A stretch of DNA of 64,000 nt, from contig JAQUPF010000002.1 in NCBI GenBank assembly GCA_028716845.1, positions 185,201-249,200 of the forward strand, read 5' to 3'. The position numbers were made by a program, and so were the translations under genes. Origin of the DNA: a bacterium. GTDB lineage: Bacteria; Auribacterota; Tritonobacteria; UBA1439. The notes under the pieces are model-generated. The model worked only from the letters and a program-made list of their open reading frames with translations, was not told the origin of the DNA and searched no databases. Positions 30,516 through 38,632 of this stretch are shown in pieces (position 1 is the stretch's first letter; every line of letters starts with the position of its first letter).

Positions 30516-30552
30516 GCAGCGGCTCCGGCAGAATGCGGGCGACGAACCGCGA

Positions 30553-32448
30553 TCATGCGGGGGGGAAGAGGAACTCGAGGCAGCGGCCGACCCGCTTCCG
30601 CCAGTAGAATTCGGTGTGGAAGTGCCCCTCGGCGACGATGCCGAGGAGCGTCTCCCCCGGCGCCATCCCCTTCTCCCGCGCGAGGGCGATGAGCGCCCTG
30701 GTCGTCTCCGTGTGATCGTCCCTGCCGGGCTGGTCGTGGGCCCAGCGCGTGCCGCAGTCGATGTAGAGGCGGCGCATCGGGAGCGCGCGGAGCGATGCCA
30801 TCCGCCTCCTGACCGGGTCGTCCGGCACCTCCCCGTAGGAGAAGCTCCCCGCGAGGCCGAAGGCGTCGGGGCGCGCGAGCCCCGCGAAGAGGGCGCAGTT
30901 GGCGGCGTAGGAGCCGCCGATGAGCGCGACCTCCCCGGGATCGCGGGAGAGGGCGAACTCCGCCCGGAGCGCCGGCAGGAGCCGGTCGGCGAGGAAATCG
31001 ATGTAGCGGTCGGCGCAGCCGTGCGGGGGCGGCAGATAGGCCCGGTCCCTCTCCGGCGGGGAGAAGACCGAGGCGAGGACGATGTCCCGCGCCCGGCCGC
31101 GCCGGGCCCGGTCGAGGGCGATGGCGTCGGTGTGCCAGCCGCCGTACGCCCCCTGCCCCTTCCACTGGTTCTGGCCGTCGTTCAAAACGGCGACCGGATA
31201 GCGGCCGCCGCTCCCGTAATCGCGCGGGAGCATGACGTCGACGCGGAGGGCGCGGCCGAATTCCCTCGCGGGGATCACCCTCGTCAGGTAGGCGGGCGCG
31301 CTCCGTTCGCGCGGCGGCGCGTCCGGGAAGAGCTCGCCGTCCCTGAGGTGGAAGCGGCTCCCCGCGGGCTCGTAGCGCCCTCCCCAGGGCGGCCGGTCCT
31401 CGGCGCCGCGGCACGAGAGGAAGAATCCGCCCCCGTCCGCGAGCGAACACGCGGCCCTGAAGATCCCCTCCCGGGGGGTCCGGCCATCGCCGATCCGCTC
31501 CATCCGCAGGCGCGCGAGCTCCAGGCCCCTCCGGTCGCAGAGGTGGAGGATCGGCTCCCGCCACCCCGTGTGATAGAACAGCTCCATTTCGCCCTCCTCC
31601 CCGACGGCGGGGCGCTCCCCCGGCCGGTGGATCTCATCGACGCCGCGGCGGAAGCCCTCCGCCATCCACCGCTCCACGCGCCGCGTGACGGGCGCGTGGA
31701 ACCGGCTGATGAGGATGCTCCCGTGCGAGTGGCCCTCGAAGACCAGGCGCGAGGCGCCGTAGTAGCGGGCGAGCGCCTCCTGCGCCCGATCGGCCGCCGA
31801 AACACCCACGACGAGGACGGGACAGGTGATCCTCGACGCGTCCACGTCGATCCGCTCGATCTCGAGCTCGCGGTAGGCGCGGCCCGAGAGGAAGGAGCGC
31901 TTGAAGCATTCCAGGAGCGCAAGGTAGTCGCGCCGGTCGACGGGGCCGCCCGCCATCTCCTCGACGATCGCCCGCGACGGCCAGAAGTTCATTACCGGCG
32001 GCACCCGCGCGCCCGGCTCCGGCCGCTCCCCGATCATCCCCGCCACCGCGCGCGGCCAGTCGCTGTCGTACAGGATGAGGGCGCGGGCGCCGTGCCGCTC
32101 CGCGTACTTCTGGAGGAGGAGGCCGCCGATGCTGAACCCCGCCAGGACCGGCTCGCCGAGGCGCAGCCGCCCGACGACCGTCCGGATGTCGTCGAGGTAG
32201 TCGAGGTGGGAGAGCCGGGCGACGTCCCGCCACGCGCTCCGGTAGAAGCCCCGCAGGTTGAGCGCGTACGACGGCCAGCCGCGCGATGCCCAGCAGTCGA
32301 GCTGGCGGCGGCAGATCCAGCTCCCGTCGAACGCCCCCCCGACGAAGAGGACGGCGGGGCGCCCGGTCTCCATTTCCGGCCGCACCCCCTCGACGTAGAG
32401 CCGGTGCGGCCCGGCGTACGCCTCGAAGTCGAATACCCTGAACTGCAC
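30553..32448 (-). CDS. Bimodular hydrolase: N-terminal alpha/beta hydrolase + C-terminal esterase-D-like domain
   Basis: GFSIGGLLLQKYAE (GxSxG); C-term YPVAVLNDGQNQW...EVALIGGSYAANCALF...GHFHTEFYWRKRV; GTG start with GGAGGAG RBS. Confidence 0.7.
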   Translation of the reverse strand: MQFRVFDFEAYAGPHRLYVEGVRPEMETGRPAVLFVGGAFDGSWICRRQLDCWASRGWPSYALNLRGFYRSAWRDVARLSHLDYLDDIRTVVGRLRLGEPVLAGFSIGGLLLQKYAERHGARALILYDSDWPRAVAGMIGERPEPGARVPPVMNFWPSRAIVEEMAGGPVDRRDYLALLECFKRSFLSGRAYRELEIERIDVDASRITCPVLVVGVSAADRAQEALARYYGASRLVFEGHSHGSILISRFHAPVTRRVERWMAEGFRRGVDEIHRPGERPAVGEEGEMELFYHTGWREPILHLCDRRGLELARLRMERIGDGRTPREGIFRAACSLADGGGFFLSCRGAEDRPPWGGRYEPAGSRFHLRDGELFPDAPPRERSAPAYLTRVIPAREFGRALRVDVMLPRDYGSGGRYPVAVLNDGQNQWKGQGAYGGWHTDAIALDRARRGRARDIVLASVFSPPERDRAYLPPPHGCADRYIDFLADRLLPALRAEFALSRDPGEVALIGGSYAANCALFAGLARPDAFGLAGSFSYGEVPDDPVRRRMASLRALPMRRLYIDCGTRWAHDQPGRDDHTETTRALIALAREKGMAPGETLLGIVAEGHFHTEFYWRKRVGRCLEFLFPPA

Positions 32449-32502
32449 GGATCTCCTCCGTCCGGCGCGCGGCATATGGTAGCACATCCGCCCCGGCCGT
32501 TC

Positions 32503-32760
32503 TTCGCATCGCGCATCCCGTATTTCGCATCCCTCGCGATCCGCGGCGCGCAAGGCACCACGAGCCGCGGATTCTCACGGATTCCTGACGGATTCTCACG
32601 GATGACTATTCTTAAGCCGCGGATTCACGCGGATCCAACTCAGCAAGGGCATCATGAATCTGCGGCAATCCGCGGCAAGGACCCCTTCTTTCCTGCTGCA
32701 ATCCAATCCGCGAAGATCCGTAATGATCCGTGGTAATCCGTGGTTAATTGGTGCATCATT
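32503..32760. repeat. Interspersed dyad element copy 7
   Basis: ttcgcat/cgcgcat/cccgtat/ttcgcat 7-mer array; gccGCGGATtctcACGGATtcctgACGGATtctcACGGAT ... gatccgtggtaatccgtggttaattggtgc. Confidence 0.8.
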
Positions 32761-32787
32761 CGCTCGGCTTCGGGCCGCGGCGGGGCC

Positions 32788-32816
32788 TTGCCCGACGGCC
32801 GGATGTGCGATATAAT
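32788..32816 (+). promoter_or_regulatory. Candidate promoter TTGCCC-N17-TATAAT
   Basis: 27 bp upstream of the 32843 start. Confidence 0.55.
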
Positions 32817-32842
32817 GCAATGACACAGGAAGGGGAGGACAA

Positions 32843-33490
32843 ATGATGAGACGACTGACGCTCGCCTTTATCATCGCCGTGCTCGCCGGCGGTGCGATCG
32901 CCGAGGAGGCGAAGCTCCGGCAGGTCGCGCTGCCGAAGCCGCAGACCGATGCCGGAAAGCCGCTCATGCAGGCGCTCCGCGATCGGCGGTCGGAGCGCGA
33001 CTTCAGCGACCGGGCGCTGCCGCCCCAGCTGCTCTCGAACCTCCTCTGGGCGGCGTTCGGCGTCAACCGCCCGGACTCGGGCAAGCGGACGGCGCCGTCG
33101 GCGATGAACATGCAGGAGATCGAGGTCTACGCGGCGACCCGCGACGGCCTCTACCTCTACAACGCGAAGGAGCATCGGCTCGATCCGGTCAAGGCGGGCG
33201 ACATCCGAGCGCAGGCGGGCGTGCAGGACTTCGTGAAGACGGCCCCGGCCGTCCTCATCTTCGTCGCGGATCACGGCCGCATGCGCCGGCTGTCCGACGC
33301 CGACAGGGATTTCTACGCGGCCGTCGACACCGGCTACATCAGCCAGAACGTCTACCTGTTCTGCGCCTCGGAGGGGCTCTCCACCGTGGCGCTCGGCTGG
33401 GTGGAGAAGCCGAAGCTCGCCGCGGCGATGGGCCTGCCCGAGGAGCGGAAGGTCGTCCTCACCCAGCCCGTGGGATACCCGAAGCGATGA
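32843..33490 (+). CDS. Nitroreductase family protein (SagB-like) with signal peptide
   Basis: MMRRLTLAFIIAVLAGGAIAEE; LMQALRDRRSERDFSDRALPPQLLSNLLWAAFGVNR; NVYLFCASEGLSTVALGW. Confidence 0.8.
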   Translation: MMRRLTLAFIIAVLAGGAIAEEAKLRQVALPKPQTDAGKPLMQALRDRRSERDFSDRALPPQLLSNLLWAAFGVNRPDSGKRTAPSAMNMQEIEVYAATRDGLYLYNAKEHRLDPVKAGDIRAQAGVQDFVKTAPAVLIFVADHGRMRRLSDADRDFYAAVDTGYISQNVYLFCASEGLSTVALGWVEKPKLAAAMGLPEERKVVLTQPVGYPKR

Positions 33491-34488
33491 GGGGGACCGG
33501 GCCGGCGGCCTGCCCCGTGGAGGCGATCCGCGAGATCGTCGCGGCCCACGACCGCTTCGCGGTGCTGTCGCACGAGGAGCCCGACGGGGACGCCGTCGGA
33601 TCGCAGGTCGCCCTCGCCCTCGCCCTCCGGCGGCTCGGCAAGGAGGTCGTCTCCTGCCGGGTCGACGGCGTCCCCCGGCCGCTCGACTTCCTGAACGCCG
33701 AGGGCGCCATCGAGCCCTATCGCCCCTCGGAGCACGCCGACCGGATCGTCGGGGCGCAGGTCATCGCGATCCTCGACTCCTGCGCCCCCTACCGGCTGGG
33801 GGAGTTCGCCCCCCTCGTCGAGCGGAGCGGCGCCCTCCTCGTCAACATCGACCATCACCGCGACAACGCCCTCTTCGGCGCCGTCAACTTCGTCCGGTAC
33901 ACCGCCGGGGGGACGGCGGAACTCGTCTACGAGGTCATTCGCGCCGCGGGGGTGCCGGTCGGGGGGACGATCGCCGAGGCGATATACGTGGGGATGAGCA
34001 CCGACACGCTCGGCTTCAAGTACATCGATCCGGACGCGCACATGATCGCGATCGTCGCCGAGCTCGCGCGGGGGGGCCTCGACATCGAGCGGCTCCATGA
34101 GCGGCTCTACTACTTCAAGCCGGACGGCTACCTCGAGGACCTCGCGGCGCTCATCGGCGGCGCGGCGTACGAGGACGGCGGCCGCGTCGCGTGGTTCACC
34201 TTTCCCGGCGACGGCCACCTCACCTACTACCAGCGCGAGCTCGCCTCGGAGGCGCTCCATCTCATCCTGAGCCTCGAGCGGGTGCGGGCCGTCGCGATGC
34301 TCCACGAGGAGCGGCGGGGGATCGAGGTGTGGCTCCGGTCGAAGGTCGATGTCAACGTCGGCGGCGTCGCCGCCGGGCTCGGCGGCGGCGGCCACCGGAC
34401 CGCCGCGGGGGCGCTCATCCCGGGGCGCGGCATCGAGGAGGCGACCCGCGCCGTCCTCTCCGCCGTCAGGGACGCGATCAGCTCCTGA
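33487..34488 (+). CDS. DHH family phosphoesterase, NrnA-like
   Basis: LSHEEPDGDAVGSQ; AILDSCAPYRLG; NIDHHRDN; KVDVNVGGVAAGLGGGGHRTAAG. Confidence 0.88.
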   Translation: MRGTGPAACPVEAIREIVAAHDRFAVLSHEEPDGDAVGSQVALALALRRLGKEVVSCRVDGVPRPLDFLNAEGAIEPYRPSEHADRIVGAQVIAILDSCAPYRLGEFAPLVERSGALLVNIDHHRDNALFGAVNFVRYTAGGTAELVYEVIRAAGVPVGGTIAEAIYVGMSTDTLGFKYIDPDAHMIAIVAELARGGLDIERLHERLYYFKPDGYLEDLAALIGGAAYEDGGRVAWFTFPGDGHLTYYQRELASEALHLILSLERVRAVAMLHEERRGIEVWLRSKVDVNVGGVAAGLGGGGHRTAAGALIPGRGIEEATRAVLSAVRDAISS

Positions 34489-34525
34489 CCGTCGCCGCCC
34501 TATCCGCTTCCCGCCACGGACATGG

Positions 34526-34915
34526 GAACCAAGCCACCACGGATTGCCACGGATCCGACTACAGTTCAAAGTTGAAAGTTCAAAGTCGAAAGTATCAAGG
34601 TTGTTGCCACAGATTACCGCAGATGTTTCTTTTTGCCACAGAGACCACAGAGAACCCGGAGGGTTCAACTCTTTCAATCAGCGTTCATCCGCGGCTCACT
34701 TCTCAGATCCGCGTTCATCCGCGGCAAAGAAGTGGCTGCGCCCATCTGCGGCAATCCAATCAGCGGAGATCCGTAATGATCCGTTTCAATCCGTGGCTCG
34801 GGGTTCATTGTTCCGCCGCGGATGGCGCGATGGACGAAGGACGAACGACGACCGGCGTGCTGCCATACAACCCGTGCGGATCCGCGGTCGATCGGTGCTT
34901 CCTGGCTGCAGCGGG
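34526..34915. repeat. Interspersed composite element copy 8
   Basis: Contains 7-mer (34563-34592), 9-mer CACAGAGA and GGACGAA cassettes; near-identical reverse complement of most of copy 12. Confidence 0.9.
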
Positions 34916-34932
34916 AACGACGCCCGGGGCCG

Positions 34933-35367
34933 TCAGGGCGCTCCCGCCTCGCCGATCCTCGTGCAGACGATGGAGATGTACCCCGGCTCGATGCCGAACG
35001 ACGTCGCCCGCTCCTCGCTCGTGTCGAGCACCTTGACCGTGAGCATGTCTCCTTCGACCGAGAAGATGGCCCGGTTCACCGGATAGCCCTCGAAGCGCAT
35101 GTCGAGCGCGTTCGGCTCCCCCGCCGTGTCGGCGGTGAAGGCGCCGGCGAACGTCTCGTCGTCGTCCGTGATGGTGATCGCGCCGTCGCGGAACGTCCAG
35201 ATCCTGATCCCCGCCACCGGCGCCCCCTCGTTCGTCACCTCGCGCCAGACGCCTTCGAGCGGGCTGATGATCGCGGCGACCGGCCCGGGCGGGGGAGGAG
35301 GGGCGTGCGGCGGAGCGGCGCACGACGCGAGGAGCAGCGCGAGGATCGCAGACAGCGGCCGTTTCAT
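34933..35367 (-). CDS. Small lipoprotein (TIGR03067-like)
   Basis: MKRPLSAILALLLASCAAPP lipobox; LEGVWREVTNEG. Confidence 0.55.
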   Translation of the reverse strand: MKRPLSAILALLLASCAAPPHAPPPPPGPVAAIISPLEGVWREVTNEGAPVAGIRIWTFRDGAITITDDDETFAGAFTADTAGEPNALDMRFEGYPVNRAIFSVEGDMLTVKVLDTSEERATSFGIEPGYISIVCTRIGEAGAP

Positions 35368-35476
35368 GATCGTCTCACCTCCATGGGGAAGCATCGAACC
35401 CGTCCCGCGCCACATTGTGCCACAAACCGGGCGGGGGCCGCACCGGATTTCGCCATTTCGCGCACACCCGCGGCGG

Positions 35477-35560
35477 GAACATGACGAGCCGCTCACCACG
35501 GATCCACCGACGGGGAAAGTGCGATAATCAGCGTCCATCCGTGGCGGATTGCCGCTCACC
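35477..35560. repeat. Interspersed dyad element copy 9 (short)
   Basis: gaacatgacgagccgctcaccacggatccaccgacgg ... gcgtccatccgtggcggatt. Confidence 0.6.
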
Positions 35561-35571
35561 GGCGGCGGCCG

Positions 35572-35600
35572 TTGCGGGGGACGGGGGCGGGATATATAAT
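35572..35600 (+). promoter_or_regulatory. Candidate promoter TTGCGG-N17-TATAAT
   Basis: 25 bp upstream of the 35625 start. Confidence 0.5.
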
Positions 35601-35624
35601 GTGCGGACGGAGGGGGGACAGGGG

Positions 35625-36557
35625 ATGAAGAAACTGAAGGGCGTTCAGGCGGTCATCACCGACGCGGACAACACGCTCTACTCGTGGGTGGAGTACATCG
35701 TGCCGAGCCTCGAGGCGATGGTCGAGACGCTCTGCCGGATCACGAAGTTCGACCGGGACGCCATCGTCGCCTCGATGAAGAAGGTCTTCAGCCGGCACGG
35801 GACCAACGAGTACGCATTCGTCCTCCAGGAGGCGGAGATCTTCGAGGAGATGCGCCGCCGGGACTTCAACTGGTTCCAGGCGAGCGTCGTCAACCCCGCC
35901 CGCTTCTCCTTCCACAGGGCCCGGAAGGCGAACCTGAGGGCCTACCCGGGCGTCCACCGCGCCCTCCAGGTCCTCTGCAGCCACGGGATCCGCGTCATCG
36001 CCCTCAGCGACGCCCCCGCATTCCCGGCCGAGCAGCGGATCAAGCACCTCGGCCTCGACAAGTTCCTCCGCGCCCTCTACGCCCTGAAATCCTACGGGGT
36101 GCCGCGGAGGGGGGAGATCGACGAGGGGATCATCAACCGCATGCGGCTCAACTACTACCGGTCGCGCATCGCGCGGGTGGTGGAGCTCCCCCTCTCCTTC
36201 GAGAAGCCGAGCACGAGGGGGGTGCGGCGGATACTCGAGGAGGAGCGGCTGCGGCCCGACCGGGTCGTCCTCATCGGCGACAGCCTGAAGAAGGACGTCC
36301 GGATCGCCCGCGAGACGGGGATCCACGACGTCTGGGCGCGCTACGGGATGGACCTGCCGGAGGAACTCATGCGGCGGCTCGGCTACTACTCGGCCCCGGA
36401 GATCCAGCGCAGGAACGTCGCCCAGCCCGGCGAGGCGCCGTACGCCGCCACCCACACCGTGGACCGGTTCGACCGGATCCTCGACCTCATCGAGCTGCCG
36501 CGGCGGCCGATGCCGTGCGCCTGCCCGGCGCCGCCCGCGGGGTCGGGCATCGCCTGA
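35625..36557 (+). CDS. HAD superfamily hydrolase
   Basis: VITDADNTLYSWVE; IALSDAP; VVLIGDSLKKDVRIARETG. Confidence 0.8.
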   Translation: MKKLKGVQAVITDADNTLYSWVEYIVPSLEAMVETLCRITKFDRDAIVASMKKVFSRHGTNEYAFVLQEAEIFEEMRRRDFNWFQASVVNPARFSFHRARKANLRAYPGVHRALQVLCSHGIRVIALSDAPAFPAEQRIKHLGLDKFLRALYALKSYGVPRRGEIDEGIINRMRLNYYRSRIARVVELPLSFEKPSTRGVRRILEEERLRPDRVVLIGDSLKKDVRIARETGIHDVWARYGMDLPEELMRRLGYYSAPEIQRRNVAQPGEAPYAATHTVDRFDRILDLIELPRRPMPCACPAPPAGSGIA

Positions 36558-36566
36558 GCGTCCCGG

Positions 36567-37052
36567 TCACATCCGGAGCACGTTGACCGTCCCCTCTTTC
36601 CTGAACGGCCGGGGATGATCCCCCTCCGAGGTGCGGAGAATCATCTCGCCGTCGATCCGGTAGGCGCCCGACCCGCCTCGGACGGCGCGCACGGCGGACG
36701 CCACCATGTCGACGAAGGAGAGGCGGAGGGGGACGCTGAGCCTCTTCTCGCCGTGCCGCCCGACGGTGAGTTTCTTCCTCCTGCTCCCGTGGCCGAAGCG
36801 GACGCCGTCGAGCGAGAGGGAGTAGGTGAGCCGGTCGATCTTGACGGGGAATCCGTTCGGGTTCTCGATCAGGAGGTCGGTCTCCATCGTGAGGCCGGCG
36901 ACCCCGATCTCCCTGTAGCGGATCTCGAGGAGCGTGACGCCCGGCGTGGCGACGCGCCCCGGCTCGGGGAGCGTGGCGCACGACTGCGCGCAGGCCGCAG
37001 CGACCGCGACGGCGAGTCCGAGCCGCGCCCGTCTCCGCGTGCCGCCATCCAT
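36567..37052 (-). CDS. LEA type 2-like lipoprotein
   Basis: Lipobox-like AQSCATL; METDLLIENPNGFPVKIDRLTYSLSLDG. Confidence 0.65.
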   Translation of the reverse strand: MDGGTRRRARLGLAVAVAAACAQSCATLPEPGRVATPGVTLLEIRYREIGVAGLTMETDLLIENPNGFPVKIDRLTYSLSLDGVRFGHGSRRKKLTVGRHGEKRLSVPLRLSFVDMVASAVRAVRGGSGAYRIDGEMILRTSEGDHPRPFRKEGTVNVLRM

Positions 37053-37235
37053 GCCCCCATTACACACCACGGCGGGCGGCCGCGCAACGACAATTATGCG
37101 CCGGGGCATGTTCATGTTGAACCGCGCCCCCGGAAATGATAGGGTATCGCCCGCCGCGATTCCGTGGCGCGTCGCGGCGCATCCGGATCGCGGGCTGCCC
37201 GACCCGGGGCGCCCGCCGGAGAGAGGAAGGGTGAC

Positions 37236-37979
37236 GTGGCGCGACCATCCCCCGCCGACGTGCCGCCGCTGAGCGTCGTGATACCCGCGCTGAACGAGCA
37301 GGACATCGTGGCCGACACCATCGACGAGATCGAGCGCACGCTCGCCATCCCGCACGAGGTCGTCGTCGTGGACGACCACTCGCGGGACCGCACGCCGGAG
37401 ATCCTCCGCGCGTGCGGCGCGAAATACCCGAACGTGCGGCACGTCGCGAACCGTTACCCGCAGGGATTCCCCCGCGCGCTCAAGTGCGGCTGGGAGAGCG
37501 CGGCGGCCCCCGTCGTCGTCATCGTGATGGCCGATCTGAGCGACGAGGTCGCGACCATCCCGAGGATGTACGAGAAGATACGGGAGGGGTTCGATGTCGT
37601 CTGCGGGTCGAGGAACATGCGCGGCGGCGGGAAGACGGGGGGGAATCTCCTCCAGAACTTCTTCTCACGGCTGGTGGGCATGACCATGCGGTACGTGATC
37701 GGCATCCCGACGCACGACGTGAGCAACGCCTTCAAGATGTACCGCAGGGACGTGCTGGAGGGGATGCGGATCGAGAGCCGCGCGTTCGACGTGTCGATGG
37801 AGATGACGCTCCGGGCGTTCTATGGCGGGCGGAGGATCACGGAGGTCCCCACCGTCTGGACGGGCAGGCGGAAGGGGAAGTCCAAGTTAAGGATCCTGAA
37901 GGTCGCGCCGGGCTACATCAGGCTCTACATCCTCGCCATTCTGGCACGGCTGGGGATCAATAAAGGTCTTTCGGGGTGA
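37236..37979 (+). CDS. Glycosyltransferase family 2 (dolichol-phosphate-mannosyltransferase-like)
   Basis: LSVVIPALNEQDIVADTIDEI; VVVDDHSRDRTPEI; CGSRNMRGG; GTG start. Confidence 0.85.
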   Translation: MARPSPADVPPLSVVIPALNEQDIVADTIDEIERTLAIPHEVVVVDDHSRDRTPEILRACGAKYPNVRHVANRYPQGFPRALKCGWESAAAPVVVIVMADLSDEVATIPRMYEKIREGFDVVCGSRNMRGGGKTGGNLLQNFFSRLVGMTMRYVIGIPTHDVSNAFKMYRRDVLEGMRIESRAFDVSMEMTLRAFYGGRRITEVPTVWTGRRKGKSKLRILKVAPGYIRLYILAILARLGINKGLSG

Positions 37980-38632
37980 AGACGCTCTATCGAATACGTT
38001 TCCCCGAGGAGGAATGGAAGTGGCGGGACGACGTGTGGAGGATTCTATGCCGTCGTTTCTTCCAGCGCTACGTCAAGCCGACCGATCGCCTCTTGGATGT
38101 TGGCTGCGGCTATTGCAACTTCCTCAGGCACATACGGTGCGGCGAGAAATACGGTGTTGATGTGGACGATGAGAGCGTGAATTTCACGCCTCCCGGAGCA
38201 AGGGTCATTATTCGGGACGCCGTGAACCTCGATTGTTTCCAGGGGGATTATTTTGATGTCGTCTTTGCGAGCAATTTCTTCGAGCACCTGGAGACGCGTT
38301 CAAAGGTGCTTGAATCGCTCGGAAGTATACACAAGGTGCTGAAGAGCGGGGGCAGGCTTCTTATACTCCAGCCGAATATGCGCGCCATGGGGGGGAAGTA
38401 CTGGGATTTCTTCGACCACTATTTGCCGTTGACCGATAGAAGCATGAGGGAGGCATTGGAGCTTGCCGGCTTCTGGACGGATGAATTAAGGCCCAGGTTC
38501 CTCCCAGCAACCACAAAGCGGCAACCTTTTCAAAGCCCTCTCCTGGCTCACCTTTATCTCAGAATGAGGATATTACACCCCATCATCGGCAAACAGATGT
38601 TCATCGTCGCGCGGAAGCGGGTCCTCGAGTAA
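37976..38632 (+). CDS. Class I SAM-dependent methyltransferase
   Basis: RLLDVGCGYCNFLRHI; FDVVFASNFFEHL; VLKSGGRLLILQPN; GTGA overlap with upstream gene. Confidence 0.85.
   Translation: MKTLYRIRFPEEEWKWRDDVWRILCRRFFQRYVKPTDRLLDVGCGYCNFLRHIRCGEKYGVDVDDESVNFTPPGARVIIRDAVNLDCFQGDYFDVVFASNFFEHLETRSKVLESLGSIHKVLKSGGRLLILQPNMRAMGGKYWDFFDHYLPLTDRSMREALELAGFWTDELRPRFLPATTKRQPFQSPLLAHLYLRMRILHPIIGKQMFIVARKRVLE

Noticed and set aside
28281-32448. Hypothesis of a complete RiPP or siderophore cluster (ATP-grasp + AT-hook protein + esterases)
   Set aside because: No precursor peptide, NRPS/NIS synthetase or transporter seen; genes are separated by an interspersed element and may be unrelated.
34349-35086. 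ORF of 245 aa rich in 'RDHREPGGFNSFNQRSS' peptides
   Set aside because: Spurious reading frame through interspersed element copy 8 and antisense to a real lipoprotein gene; the same peptide appears from copies 10 and 12 only because the repeat DNA is the same.
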